Assembly (NCBI GenBank): GCA_965221625.1 | Contig: OZ244903.1 | Span: forward strand, 1,550,001 to 1,614,000 | DNA: 64,000 nt | Source: Bin127 sp965221625 | GTDB taxonomy: Bacteria > Chloroflexota > Dehalococcoidia > Lucifugimonadales > Lucifugimonadaceae | Direction of reading: 5' to 3' | Part shown: positions 16,543-25,865 of the stretch, one piece after another | Position numbering within the stretch: the stretch's first letter is position 1 | Layout: each line of letters opens with the position of its first letter | Notes under the pieces: model-generated | Told to the model about the DNA's origin: nothing | Databases searched by the model: none | What the model saw: only the letters and a program-made list of their open reading frames with translations | Program-made: the position numbers and the translations under genes

Positions 16543-17304
16543 TCACGCAACCCACGCGTCGGCGAAGGTTTCGAACGGCACGCCTTTGATTCTCGTTAGG
16601 CAGTCGGCGACTAAGCGCGTGTCTTTAGGTTCAGTCCATCTGTCGCGGTTTTTCTTGAATGGCTGCGGATAGGAATCGGTCTCCAAAACTATCGATTCGA
16701 CAGGTAACCGACTCGCGACTTCTTGGAGTTCCGAGGATCGCAACAGTGGTTTGGCGAACGAGACCTTGAAACCGAGATCCATCACTTCGCAGGCGTAATC
16801 ATAGTCGCCTTGGAAGTAGTGCGCCGCACCACCGATTTCACCGGCGTTGAGGTCGGCGAGTATCGACAAGGCAGTCGTCCGCGCTTCGGTTCGAGACAGA
16901 TCGTCGAGTTGCTCTCGAACGTGAAACACGACCGGCAACTGATGCGCTTTGGCGATCTCGATCTGCGTAGCAAACGCCTCTTCTTGCCAGTCATGATCAG
17001 GGCTATCCGGCATGTGGTCGATGCCGATTTCACTTATCACAACGACCTGATCGCGCGCTGCCAGTTCGTTGAGCACTCTGATATCTTCACTCGAGATTGG
17101 AGCTGCAAGATCGGCGGGATGGATGCCGACGCCGGCGCGAACGTTCGCGAACGACTCTGCGAGTTTGATCGCTCGCATTGAGTCTCGGATCGTCGTCCCG
17201 GCGGCGATGATCTTCGTTACACCAGCCTGCTTGGCGCGATCCAGCATACCGGGGATCTCGGACGGATCGTGTTGCTGGATGTGGGTGTGGATGTCGAACA
17301 ACAT
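16543..17304 (-). CDS. TatD-family metal-dependent hydrolase
   Basis: A 253-residue TIM-barrel amidohydrolase with metal ligands in 'FDIHTHI' (H6, H8), Glu in 'ISEIGID', His in 'VVFHVRE', a further His in 'GGAAHYFQG' and Asp in 'VLETDSYP'. TatD enzymes are 3'-5' exonucleases or DNases; some are deacylases. Its length is standard. ATG start. About 230 bases upstream (17305-17537) hold no recognisable gene. Confidence 0.88.
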   Translation of the reverse strand: MLFDIHTHIQQHDPSEIPGMLDRAKQAGVTKIIAAGTTIRDSMRAIKLAESFANVRAGVGIHPADLAAPISSEDIRVLNELAARDQVVVISEIGIDHMPDSPDHDWQEEAFATQIEIAKAHQLPVVFHVREQLDDLSRTEARTTALSILADLNAGEIGGAAHYFQGDYDYACEVMDLGFKVSFAKPLLRSSELQEVASRLPVESIVLETDSYPQPFKKNRDRWTEPKDTRLVADCLTRIKGVPFETFADAWVA

Positions 17305-17537
17305 TGGTCTTCGACGGCAGGATGCACGTTCAAGGAAATGCTACTTCGAACGGGCGCACCCGACGGACGCGGCATGCACAGATCCGTCGAGTCGTTAGTC
17401 GTCAACGCGAACTCGCTTCGCGCACCGACCGCTGCCGACAAAATCAAGCAGTCGGCAACGGCCAGCGAATGGTGCGCGCTATCGGACTGTCGCTCAGAGG
17501 CGTGCGGTGCTGAGAGCGTAGTTCTGTGACAGTGCTG

Positions 17538-18212
17538 CTAAGACGCGCTGCCTACCTCTTCGCGCCAAAGACTGCGGCCAACGAGGATGAGCCAAATCAC
17601 CCAGAATATGTACATTGACCGACCGATGGTGATTCCCGAGTCTAGAGAGTCGCCACCCAGTGCCGCAATAATCCAGCCGACTAAAGACACCAATGAAGCC
17701 AAAGCGGCTATCCACGACAATCGGTTGAGAAGTGTTCCTTGAGAATCCACAGCGACGCCTAGGGTAAACAGCAACAGACCTGCCGAACTGCCGATCCCAC
17801 CAAGTGTCAGGAGCGTAGTCCGAATGATGTAAATCGTGGTCTGGGCAGCCTCCGGTGTGGTGGCATTTGCGAGAGGAAGCGTTAGAGCCTGTACGAAAAC
17901 CCAGGTAACTACGCCGAGAGACAGGAATGCTAACCCGGCCATGTTGAGTCCATCGCCGCGGCTTCCTCGATGCGCCACATGCACCTCATAGATGCCGAAT
18001 GCCATGATCATCAACCCCACAGCAATCAACGCTGCAGTCACCTTCGTCAGTCCGGCATTGCCAATCCACGCCCCCAAAAGCGTGGCCGGGTTGGAGTATT
18101 CGCCAGCATCTATGAGGATGCCGCCCGGTTGGATGAGAAACATCACGAAAGATAACAGTGGCCCAACGACTAGTGCTATGGCTCCAAGCTTGTAGGTAGA
18201 AAGTGCGCCCAT
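17538..18212 (-). CDS. Integral membrane protein of unknown function (about six helices)
   Basis: A 224-residue protein with hydrophobic stretches near residues 8-28, 42-75, 90-112, 125-150, 160-185 and 195-215. No cofactor or catalytic motif is visible, and I do not recognise the family with certainty; a DUF4386-like small membrane protein is possible. GGAGGG sits 5 bases before the ATG, so the start is firm. It is alone between TatD and the flavodoxin gene on the same strand. Confidence 0.65.
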   Translation of the reverse strand: MGALSTYKLGAIALVVGPLLSFVMFLIQPGGILIDAGEYSNPATLLGAWIGNAGLTKVTAALIAVGLMIMAFGIYEVHVAHRGSRGDGLNMAGLAFLSLGVVTWVFVQALTLPLANATTPEAAQTTIYIIRTTLLTLGGIGSSAGLLLFTLGVAVDSQGTLLNRLSWIAALASLVSLVGWIIAALGGDSLDSGITIGRSMYIFWVIWLILVGRSLWREEVGSAS

Positions 18213-18373
18213 TGGTTCCCTCCGATCCGTGAACCGCTCATGGAAAGTCCGCTCATTGCGATTTCCGAACGTAGTTTACAACGTTAAGCAGGGAATTGCG
18301 CAACATAAAACGGAAATAGTTCACACTTCCTGCCCGAGTTGAAAATCCTCGTTCTGGCAATTGAAACTTCTCT

Positions 18374-18934
18374 TCATCGGACGCTTCGTCGATTGCCGTT
18401 TGGTTCAGCTGCGTAGAGCACGCGAATGAACTCTCTCGAAATCTCATCCGCCCATGCGTCAATTGCGCCCCAATCTCGGTGGTCGCCTTCGGGAATGCGC
18501 CGCAAGATTGCGTCGACGATTCGGACCAACCAAGGCAGATTGCTACGCCAGAATACGCCGTTGAACGTAGCTTCGGCGATTGGGCGGAGCCTTACTTCGG
18601 CATTCGAGAACGCCTTCGCGGTCCGATCGTCATGTTGATCCCGTAGCCCATCGGGGTGGCTGACGTCCGCCAATCCGACGCTGAACAATGCGAGAGGTTT
18701 CGTGCCCAATCGCTCATGATTTGCGACGAGTAGCAGTGTCGGATCCTTCATCCAACGGTCTCCGTACATCGGCGATCCGACCACCAATGCGTCGTACTTC
18801 CTAACGTCGATGTCTAGGTTGGCGTGCAACACGTCGGTATCGAACCCGGCATCGGCTAGTCGTCCACCGATGCGCGCAGATATTTCTGCGGTCGAACCGT
18901 TTTGACTACCGTATGCGACGAGAATTCTTGCCAT
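18374..18934 (-). CDS. Flavodoxin-domain protein
   Basis: A 186-residue FMN-binding flavodoxin-fold protein. The phosphate loop is 'AYGSQNGSTAEIS' (8-20), and the second loop 'VVGSPMYGDRWMKD' is like that of HemG-type protoporphyrinogen oxidases and flavodoxin domains. The C-terminal part is not conserved. HemG function would need haem genes, none of which are close. It is an electron-transfer protein or oxidase of unknown partner. Confidence 0.75.
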   Translation of the reverse strand: MARILVAYGSQNGSTAEISARIGGRLADAGFDTDVLHANLDIDVRKYDALVVGSPMYGDRWMKDPTLLLVANHERLGTKPLALFSVGLADVSHPDGLRDQHDDRTAKAFSNAEVRLRPIAEATFNGVFWRSNLPWLVRIVDAILRRIPEGDHRDWGAIDAWADEISREFIRVLYAAEPNGNRRSVR

Positions 18935-19070
18935 GTGCAGGTTAGCCGGATGTCGTGCACGCTGCGTTCAACCATATGCGGGACGCTGATTGCGACAGGC
19001 ACCCGATGGGTGTAGAGTTCAATCCAAACATAGCGTAGCGAGATCGGCGAACCACGCAGGAGGGTAGAGC

Positions 19071-20045
19071 ATGCGCGCAGGATTCGGACAGTTCAACACG
19101 CCAAGTCGGGAGTTTCTCCGATTCGCCGCGCAGTACGGCGTTAAAGATGTCTTGTTGAATACCCCGCAACTGCCCGACGCCGGTGGCAAGTGGGCGGTCA
19201 ACGATCTCGTGAAACTGCGGTTACAGGTCGAGAGCGAAGGTTTGCGCTTGATGGCGTTGGAAAACGTACCGACGCACTTCTACCTCGAGATCATGCTCGG
19301 AGGTCCGAACCGCGAACGACAAATCGACAACATGGTCGAAACGGTGCGAAACATCGGTGCCGCCGGAATCCCGATATTCGGCTACAACTGGATGCCTTCG
19401 CATGTATGGCGCACGCAACCGGCGTTGATCCGCGGCGGCGCGTTGGCAACGGCTTTCGACAACTCCGAAGCTCAGAAAATGCCCTTTACGCACGGACGAG
19501 ATCACACGGAGGAGGAGATGTGGGAACGACTGGAGGATTGGATTCGCATCATCACCCCTGTCGCCGAGGAAGCAAACGTCAGATGCGGCATCCATCCATG
19601 TGACCCGCCAGTAGACAAGTTGGGTGGCATCCCGCAACTCTTCAGATCGTTCGATTCCTACAAACGCCTCATCGAAATCGTCGATTCTCCGAACAACGGA
19701 ATCGAATTCTGCCAGGGCACTTTCTCGGAGATGGCGGACGCTGCTGACGGCGGCATCTACGACATGATCCGATACTTCGGCGAACGCAAGAAGATTCTCT
19801 ACGTCCATTTCCGAAATGTCTCGTCAACCGTCCCCAAGTTCCACGAGGAGTTCATCAACACCGGGCACGTCGACATGTACAAAGCGATGAAGATCTACCA
19901 CGAGGTCGGTTACGACTCATTCTTCATTGACGACCACGTGCCGCAGACATTTGAGGACACCCAATGGGGGCACCGCGGTCGCGCGTTTGCCAATGGTTAC
20001 ATCCAGGCGATGATCGAGGCAGTGACGAAGCAAGGATCAGAGTAG
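19071..20045 (+). CDS. Mannonate dehydratase-like TIM-barrel protein (UxuA family)
   Basis: A 324-residue protein, shorter than E. coli UxuA (about 390). Family signatures are 'GIHPCDPP', 'IEFCQGTFSE' with the metal-binding Cys, 'YVHFRNVS' with the His ligand, 'IDDHVP' and 'GRAFANGYIQAM'. UxuA turns D-mannonate into 2-keto-3-deoxygluconate. The first Asp of the usual HPDDPP is Cys here, so a different sugar acid is possible. AGGAGGG lies 6 bases before the ATG. It heads the run of DinB and VOC genes on the plus strand, 34 bases before the first DinB. Confidence 0.8.
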   Translation: MRAGFGQFNTPSREFLRFAAQYGVKDVLLNTPQLPDAGGKWAVNDLVKLRLQVESEGLRLMALENVPTHFYLEIMLGGPNRERQIDNMVETVRNIGAAGIPIFGYNWMPSHVWRTQPALIRGGALATAFDNSEAQKMPFTHGRDHTEEEMWERLEDWIRIITPVAEEANVRCGIHPCDPPVDKLGGIPQLFRSFDSYKRLIEIVDSPNNGIEFCQGTFSEMADAADGGIYDMIRYFGERKKILYVHFRNVSSTVPKFHEEFINTGHVDMYKAMKIYHEVGYDSFFIDDHVPQTFEDTQWGHRGRAFANGYIQAMIEAVTKQGSE

Positions 20046-20079
20046 CGATACGCGCTGCAAGAAAATCGGAGGTATCCGT

Positions 20080-20598
20080 ATGTCGGACTTCAGAGACGCA
20101 GTGCGTAGTGGGCTCGAGGAGTACATGGAAGGTCTGGCAAAGGCGTTGGACGGTTTGAGTGAGGACGAGTTGCGCTATCAACCGGCGTTGCATGCCAACT
20201 TCATCGAGTGGTTGGTGTGGCATATGGCACGCGTCGAAGACCGTTGGGTCAATCTTGTGCTGCGAGAAGACGAGGATATCTGGGTTTCCCAACGCTGGTA
20301 CGAACGATTCGGTATGGATCCGGACGATTACGGCCGTGAGGACGATGCCGAGAAGATGCGCGCGATGCCTAAGACGAACATAATCGAGATGATGGATTAC
20401 TACCGGGAAGCGAGGAAAGTCACACTGTCGCACCTCGACTCCATGCCGGCTGAGGATCTCAACAAGGAGTTCTACCATCCGCGCCGAAAAATCGCCGTTT
20501 CAGGCGCGTGGGTTTGGGGACACATCCTCGTCGAAGAAGCGCAGCACCTAGGTCAAATCTCCTACCTTCGAGGCCTAATGCGCGGATTGAACGGATAA
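20080..20598 (+). CDS. DinB/DUF664 family protein, first copy
   Basis: A 172-residue four-helix-bundle protein with the three-His metal site of the DinB fold: H48 in 'VWHMARVED', H148 in 'WGHIL' and H156 in 'EAQHLGQIS'. The DinB superfamily includes thiol-S-transferases using bacillithiol or mycothiol. GGAGGT precedes the ATG. It is about as long as, and clearly paralogous to, the next gene. Confidence 0.82.
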   Translation: MSDFRDAVRSGLEEYMEGLAKALDGLSEDELRYQPALHANFIEWLVWHMARVEDRWVNLVLREDEDIWVSQRWYERFGMDPDDYGREDDAEKMRAMPKTNIIEMMDYYREARKVTLSHLDSMPAEDLNKEFYHPRRKIAVSGAWVWGHILVEEAQHLGQISYLRGLMRGLNG

Positions 20599-20761
20599 CC
20601 CACTCGGGTTTCGAGCTCGGCCGTGCTGCCTCGACGTAACGCCAGGCTCATTTGTCTTGAAACCAGTGAGTCTAGGCATGTCGGTGTCGGCCCAAGGCTT
20701 CCGAGTTTAGAATTGCAGCGGGGACCGGATTTCACTTGATGTAAGTGAGTGGAGCATCACG

Positions 20762-21280
20762 ATGCAACCGTTTCTGCAGGCAATCGATTCGGGACTTAAT
20801 GAGTGTTTCGACAAACTTGAGCGTGCTCTCGAAGGATTGAGTCAGGACGAGTTGCATTGGCGACCTGCGCTCGAGTCCAACACGATCGATTGGATGGTGT
20901 GGCACATGGCACGGGTGGAAGACAACTGGGTTAACGTCCAGATGCGCAAAGAAGATTCGATCTGGGAGCGTGACGGATGGCCTGAGCGCATCGTGGTGGA
21001 AACTTCGAGCAACGGGTTTGGATTAACGGCGGAGCAGATTCGCGCGATGCCGGCGTTCGACGTGCCGTTGGTGATGGAGTACTACCGCTCCGTGCGCGCT
21101 GGTACGACACGATTCTTCGAGAATGAGATGCAGGAGGTTGACCTGCAGCATGAGATTACACATCCGCGTTACGACCCCGTCTCCTACGCTTGGATCCTCG
21201 GGCATCTGCTCTGCGAAGAAGCGGAGCATCTTGGGCAGATCGAGTACATCCGCGGGATGATACGCGGTTTGAACCAGTGA
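20762..21280 (+). CDS. DinB/DUF664 family protein, second copy
   Basis: A 172-residue paralogue of the gene just upstream, sharing 'LSxDEL', 'DWMVWHMARVEDNWVN' and 'EEAEHLGQIEYIRGMIRG', with the metal His conserved (H48 and the two C-terminal His). It starts 163 bases after the first copy with its own leader, and the first VOC gene follows 24 bases after its stop. The pair looks like a tandem duplication that has diverged. Confidence 0.82.
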   Translation: MQPFLQAIDSGLNECFDKLERALEGLSQDELHWRPALESNTIDWMVWHMARVEDNWVNVQMRKEDSIWERDGWPERIVVETSSNGFGLTAEQIRAMPAFDVPLVMEYYRSVRAGTTRFFENEMQEVDLQHEITHPRYDPVSYAWILGHLLCEEAEHLGQIEYIRGMIRGLNQ

Positions 21281-21304
21281 CCGCTCAATTCACGGAAGTT
21301 TTCG

Positions 21305-22114
21305 ATGTCCGAAACGCCACGAATGCCGCAGCTTCAAGGCAATCCCATCTGGTTCGACCTTCCGACGCCCGACCCGCTCGGGGCTAAGGAGTTCTATACG
21401 GGTTTGTTCGGATGGGAGTGGGCGGATGTTGAAATGGCACCAGGACGCTACTACCACATGGCGATCCGCGGCGACAACAACATCGCCGGGATGTATCAAG
21501 AAGACTTTGGGCAGTGGCCCGAAGGTGCAACGCGAACTTGGAACAATCACGTCTTCGTCAAAGACGCTGACGACGCGGCGTCGCGCATCGTCGCATATGG
21601 AGGCAGCGTCATCAGCAAACCGGTTAATGCCGGTGGTTGGGGTATCAGGGCGACGGTCGCGACGCCTGAGAACGCCGTCTTCTGTCTCTGGCAGAGCCTG
21701 ATGGGACACGGTGCCGACATATATGGCGAACCGAACTCGGTGTGTTGGGTCGAGTACCACACGAAAGATCTCGACGGTGCCAAGCAGTTCTACGCCGACG
21801 CCTTCGGTGCTGAGTTTGAGACTGTGATCTTGCCGAGCAAATGCGACGAAGCTGACTACAAGCTGACGATGTTGGCGATCGATGGCGAACAGACAACTTG
21901 CGCGTTCGAAGCGTTTCCAACGTCTTCGAAATCGCCCTCATGCTGGGCGACGTATTTCATGGTCAACGACATTGAACGCGCCATTTCAACAGCGACGGAT
22001 CTAGGTGCCGAAGTTGTCGACGAGGTAGAGGAAATCCTACCCGGATCCAAGGCGACCTTGGCCGATCCGCAAGGCACCCGGTTCAGTCTTTGGGAGTCGG
22101 CTTGGGTGGACTGA
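21305..22114 (+). CDS. Double VOC (glyoxalase-fold) protein 1, CFP-30B-like
   Basis: A 269-residue protein with two VOC modules, residues about 10-130 and 145-265. Each opens with the CFP-30B-type 'WFDLPTPDPLGAKEFYTGLFGW' or 'WVEYHTKDLDGAKQFYADAFG' instead of the His metal ligand of glyoxalase I, and each ends with a 'DPQGTRFSLWES'-like strand. The loss of the usual His/Glu metal ligands suggests ligand binding or a non-glyoxalase chemistry. It is the first of four tandem paralogues; 120 bases with a separate promoter follow it. Confidence 0.85.
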   Translation: MSETPRMPQLQGNPIWFDLPTPDPLGAKEFYTGLFGWEWADVEMAPGRYYHMAIRGDNNIAGMYQEDFGQWPEGATRTWNNHVFVKDADDAASRIVAYGGSVISKPVNAGGWGIRATVATPENAVFCLWQSLMGHGADIYGEPNSVCWVEYHTKDLDGAKQFYADAFGAEFETVILPSKCDEADYKLTMLAIDGEQTTCAFEAFPTSSKSPSCWATYFMVNDIERAISTATDLGAEVVDEVEEILPGSKATLADPQGTRFSLWESAWVD

Positions 22115-22144
22115 TGTCGTGCGCCGGTGTTTTAACACAAACGT

Positions 22145-22173
22145 TTGACTCATGGTGTTTACAAGCGCATAAT
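22145..22173 (+). promoter_or_regulatory. Promoter ahead of VOC protein 2
   Basis: TTGACT (22145-22150) and CATAAT (22168-22173) are 17 bases apart, close to the sigma-70 consensus. It would start transcription near 22180, giving a leader of roughly 55 bases. Confidence 0.5.
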
Positions 22174-22185
22174 GTTTGCGAAGCG

Positions 22186-22214
22186 ACACAGCGAGTTTAG
22201 CTGTGTGTTTTAAT
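22186..22214 (+). terminator. Leader hairpin with T-rich tail (possible attenuator)
   Basis: ACACAGC (22186-22192) pairs perfectly with GCTGTGT (22200-22206) around a seven-base loop, followed by GTTTTAATT. Lying between the promoter and the start codon of VOC protein 2, it could terminate early transcripts, or it could simply end the upstream one. Confidence 0.4.
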
Positions 22215-22234
22215 TCGCACATTCTTGGCAATGG

Positions 22235-23086
22235 TTGACAGAGTTGAGCGATCCAATCAATCTGGTCAAAGGCACCCCCATCGGCTGGTCGTTGTCGACG
22301 CCGGATGTCGAGAAGTCGAAGAGGTTTTATAGCGGCTTGCTCGGATGGGAGTGGCGAGACGTCAACGCCGATGACGAATGGTCGCACTCTGCCGCGCTGG
22401 TCGACGAGCGCGAGATAAATGTTCACCTAACCGCGGACAACTTGCACCTGCCTAAATCTGACGATCGTTCCATGTGGATGCATACTTTCTGGGTCGACGA
22501 CGTGGAAGACGCGCATGCCAAAGCGCTGGAGTGCGGCGGCACCTCGTTGCTTACCCCAACGGATAATCCTCCTGAAGGCGGCAAGGTCGCCCTGGTACTC
22601 AATCGCGACGGCGCGCCACTCGTCCTTTGGGACGGCAGGGAGGGCGCGGTTGACTTCGCGTTCGGTGACCTCAGTTCGCCTTGTTGGACTGAGTACTACA
22701 CTCGAGATGTCATTGCGGCGAACCGATTCATGCAGGATGTCTTCGGATCGTTCTACCAACGTGTAGATCTCATGCGTCCACCGACAGATTGGGAACCGAC
22801 GGAAGGCGAAGTGGAGTACGAGTACCACTGGCTCAAAGTCCCGGGTTTGGAACCGGACCGCGGCGGGATGATCGAGATGGACGAAAGTTGGGGCGACATG
22901 GCCCCGCACTTCATGGTCTACTTTCGGGTCGAAGACTGCGGTGCAACGGCGGGCCAGGCGTCAGAACTTGGGGGCGAAGTGCACGTGCAACCCGTCGATA
23001 TACCACCTGGTCAGTTCGCAGTCATCGGAGATCCACTCGGATCAGTCTTCAGCGTCATGTCGATGCACGCGTCGTCAGGAGAGTGA
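22235..23086 (+). CDS. Double VOC protein 2, CFP-30B-like
   Basis: A 283-residue protein from a TTG start (TTG 22244 is possible too). Modules at about 10-130 and 145-280. The first opens 'PIGWSLSTPDVEKSKRFYSGLLGWEW', with the same lack of a leading metal His as VOC protein 1. The second module is longer than in the paralogues, with an acidic insertion around 'PTEGEVEYEYH'. It has its own promoter and leader hairpin, so it may respond to a different cue. Confidence 0.83.
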   Translation: MTELSDPINLVKGTPIGWSLSTPDVEKSKRFYSGLLGWEWRDVNADDEWSHSAALVDEREINVHLTADNLHLPKSDDRSMWMHTFWVDDVEDAHAKALECGGTSLLTPTDNPPEGGKVALVLNRDGAPLVLWDGREGAVDFAFGDLSSPCWTEYYTRDVIAANRFMQDVFGSFYQRVDLMRPPTDWEPTEGEVEYEYHWLKVPGLEPDRGGMIEMDESWGDMAPHFMVYFRVEDCGATAGQASELGGEVHVQPVDIPPGQFAVIGDPLGSVFSVMSMHASSGE

Positions 23087-23161
23087 ATCCCACGCGGATA
23101 CAACCATAGTCAGCCGTTGAAGATAAACGACAAACCATAGAACCCTATAGGAGGTTTGTGG

Positions 23162-23962
23162 ATGCCAAGAGTTGAGAGTTACAAGCAGGGCGTACCCTCA
23201 TGGATTGACCTTTCGACGACTGACCATCCCGGAGCGAAGAAGTTCTATTCCGATGTGTTCGGATGGGAGTATCAGGACAATCCAATGGGTGAGGGCATGG
23301 TTTACTCAATGGCCCAGCTCAACGGTGCAGCCGTTTGCGCAATGTACCAACAGCAGCAAGGCGAAGTTGACATGGGTTTGCCTTCACACTGGAACGTCTA
23401 CTTCACCGTCGCAGACATTGAGTCGACCGCAGCCAAGGTCGGCGAACTCGGCGGGACGGTGCTCGCTGGCCCGATGGACATTTTCGAAGCGGGTCGAATG
23501 ATAGTCGCGTTGGACCCCGCAGGTGCCCAGATTCAGTTCTGGCAGCCTCTCCAACATATCGGTGCCGAGGTGCGCGACGAGCACGGTGCACTGACTTGGG
23601 CCGAGGTGATGACCACTGACTTGCCCAGTGCCGGCGAGTTCTACAGCTCGTTGCTGGGAACGACTCTTGACACAGAATCGATGCCGACGCCGGATGGCGA
23701 GCCGTATCACATGCTGACCATTGACGGTATCCCTCAATGCGGACTGATGAAGCTCACGCCCGAGTTACTCGCACAAAACGTCCCGCCACACTGGGAGATC
23801 TACTTCCGCGTTGATGACGCCAACGTAACGAGCGAGGTCGCAACCGCCAATGGTGCTGAGCTGCTTTGGGGTCCAACCGAAATCGTGATGGTCGGTACTA
23901 TCGCCGTGTTCAAAGATCCGCAAGGCGCGGTCTTCGGCATACAAGAAGCGGCGGCCGAGTGA
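23162..23962 (+). CDS. Double VOC protein 3, CFP-30B-like
   Basis: A 266-residue protein, the one most like mycobacterial CFP-30B (Rv0577): 'SWIDLSTTDHPGAKKFYSD', 'QHIGAEVRDEHGAL' joining the two modules, and 'KDPQGAVFGIQ' at the end. ATG 23162 is fixed by AGGAGG at 23149-23154. CFP-30B relatives have been linked to methylglyoxal tolerance, but the chemistry is not settled. Third member of the array. Confidence 0.87.
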   Translation: MPRVESYKQGVPSWIDLSTTDHPGAKKFYSDVFGWEYQDNPMGEGMVYSMAQLNGAAVCAMYQQQQGEVDMGLPSHWNVYFTVADIESTAAKVGELGGTVLAGPMDIFEAGRMIVALDPAGAQIQFWQPLQHIGAEVRDEHGALTWAEVMTTDLPSAGEFYSSLLGTTLDTESMPTPDGEPYHMLTIDGIPQCGLMKLTPELLAQNVPPHWEIYFRVDDANVTSEVATANGAELLWGPTEIVMVGTIAVFKDPQGAVFGIQEAAAE

Positions 23963-24118
23963 ACCGACCTATCGCATTCTCGGTCAACTTAGAACCATAG
24001 GTCTTTCAACAATGCGTCGGTGGCGGATTAACGAGTTGTAGAACCAATAAGGCATCCTTTACGAGTTGGTGGTGCAAGCGCAGTGAGATTCGGGAAACCA
24101 AAAACCTTTCGTTAAACA

Positions 24119-24925
24119 ATGCCCACGTCTCGCTTCTTCGCGCAAGGCGCACCATGTTGGGTTGACCTCAACACACCGGATGTCGGCGCATCTATGTCGT
24201 TCTACTCGCAGGTGATGGGATGGGGATTCGAGGAGCATCCTTCACGAGACTTTGACCAACCGCGCATAGTTTGGGCACAGATTAGTTCTGGTTTATGTGC
24301 CGGCATGCAAGGTCCGCGTGAATCATCCTTAGACGAAGATCTATCGGCCAGTTGGCACGTCTTTCTCGCAGTCGAGGACTCGGATGCGATCGCTCAAAAA
24401 TCGTCAGAGCTTGGCGGAGGCGTCTCAATGGAACCTTTCGAAGTGGAAGGTGGCATCACGAAGGTCGGAGCGATCACCGATTTGGATGGCACGACAATTG
24501 GGATTATCCAGCACAACCGAGACGTCGCCGCCGCGAAAGCCGAACCGGGAGCGATGCAGTGGTGTGAACTGTTGACTCCCAACGGTCAAGCGTTGACAGA
24601 TTTCTTCGCCGAGTTGTTGGACGTGGGCATCGAACCGATTGAGATGCCGGACGGCTCAACCTACTCAGTGATCATGTCCGGAGGCGAAAGGGTCGCCGGC
24701 ATCGGTGCGATGCCAACCACTTTGACGGATCGAGGTATCGGAACCAGCTGGGTAGTCTACTTCAACGTCGTAAACGTTGATACCACGGTAGAGCGTGCCC
24801 TGGCGTTGGGAGCCGAGTTGCCAGACCCGCCGTGGGAGGCTACCGGTATCGGACGGATTGCCTGGCTTTTCGATCCTCAAGGCGCACTCTTCGCTGTAAT
24901 GACTCCCGATGAAGCATCGTACTGA
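24119..24925 (+). CDS. Double VOC protein 4, CFP-30B-like
   Basis: A 268-residue protein with the same two-module layout, opening 'CWVDLNTPDVGASMSFYSQVMGW' and ending 'FDPQGALFAVM'. It is the most divergent of the four in the middle of each module. The 156 bases upstream contain no strong promoter or ribosome-binding site that I can see. It closes the array; an SDR gene follows 138 bases later. Confidence 0.84.
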   Translation: MPTSRFFAQGAPCWVDLNTPDVGASMSFYSQVMGWGFEEHPSRDFDQPRIVWAQISSGLCAGMQGPRESSLDEDLSASWHVFLAVEDSDAIAQKSSELGGGVSMEPFEVEGGITKVGAITDLDGTTIGIIQHNRDVAAAKAEPGAMQWCELLTPNGQALTDFFAELLDVGIEPIEMPDGSTYSVIMSGGERVAGIGAMPTTLTDRGIGTSWVVYFNVVNVDTTVERALALGAELPDPPWEATGIGRIAWLFDPQGALFAVMTPDEASY

Positions 24926-25063
24926 ACCCAAGAACTCGAGTGTCATCTGATTGGACGAGAATTGAGACTCTTCTAGAGGTTCCGGTGACAACCGATCGCT
25001 CACAGGTGTAGAGTCTTCGCAAGCGAGCGATACTCCTTCGAAAAGGTTGAGTTTACTGTAGGT

Positions 25064-25858
25064 ATGACCGAAGATTCACAGCGATTAATTGGCAAAGTCG
25101 CCATCGTCACTGGCGGCGGTGGTGCCATGGGCGGTGCGCAATGTCGACTGTTCGCCGACCACGGTGCCGCTGTCTGTGTCGCCGATTTCAACCAGGAGGC
25201 TGCTGAGAGTGTCCGAGACAAAATTGTCAGCGACGGGGGGCGGGCGATCGCATTCGAGTTAGACGTCAGGGATGAAGACGCGTGGTCAAACGCGGTTGCG
25301 ACGACTGAATCGGCGTTTGGACCTGTCACTATCCTCTGCAACAATGCTGGTGCCAACTATCGCGTTAGCTTTGAAGAGCAAACGCTCGAGATGTGGAACA
25401 CCATCATGGATACCGGTCTGACAGGAACGTTCTTGGGTATCAAAGCAGTCGTCGCATCAATGCGGCGCGCTAAAGGTGGCGCGATTCTGAACATGGGTTC
25501 CTTGGCATCGATCCGCCCCGGCGGTGGCTCTCCCGCCTACGCCGCACAAAAGATGGGCATGGTCGGACTGAATCGCGCCGCTGCAGCGAGCTTCGCCAAA
25601 GACAACATCAGAGCGGTGATCATCTCGCCCGGGCACGTCGACACGCCATTCATCCGCGGCAACAACGAATACAGTCCGAACGACGCGTCGACGAGCATCG
25701 ACAACGCGGACAACTACGACCGCCGCGTCGCAGGCACACCTTTGGGCCGGATGATGATGCCGGAGGATCTGGCGAACGCATTCCTATTCGCCGCTTCTGA
25801 TGAAGCAAGCGGAATTACCGGTTCGATGATCACGGTCGACGGCGGTGCCGCTTTATGA
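25064..25858 (+). CDS. Short-chain dehydrogenase/reductase
   Basis: A 264-residue classical SDR. The cofactor motif is 'TGGGGAMGG' (19-27), followed by 'NNAG', Ser in 'LNMGSLAS' and the Y-x-x-x-K in 'PAYAAQKMG'. The C-terminus ends 'GSMITVDGGAAL', typical of the FabG-like group. D-V in 'LDVRDED' after the second strand suits NAD(H). The substrate is unknown. It is followed by an epimerase gene seven bases after its stop, probably in one transcript. Confidence 0.86.
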   Translation: MTEDSQRLIGKVAIVTGGGGAMGGAQCRLFADHGAAVCVADFNQEAAESVRDKIVSDGGRAIAFELDVRDEDAWSNAVATTESAFGPVTILCNNAGANYRVSFEEQTLEMWNTIMDTGLTGTFLGIKAVVASMRRAKGGAILNMGSLASIRPGGGSPAYAAQKMGMVGLNRAAAASFAKDNIRAVIISPGHVDTPFIRGNNEYSPNDASTSIDNADNYDRRVAGTPLGRMMMPEDLANAFLFAASDEASGITGSMITVDGGAAL

Positions 25859-25865
25859 TGTGGCT

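Noticed and set aside
17305..17537. Possible tRNA in the gap upstream of TatD
   Set aside because: The sequence CTTCGAACG has a faint T-loop look but no acceptor stem or anticodon stem could be folded around it.
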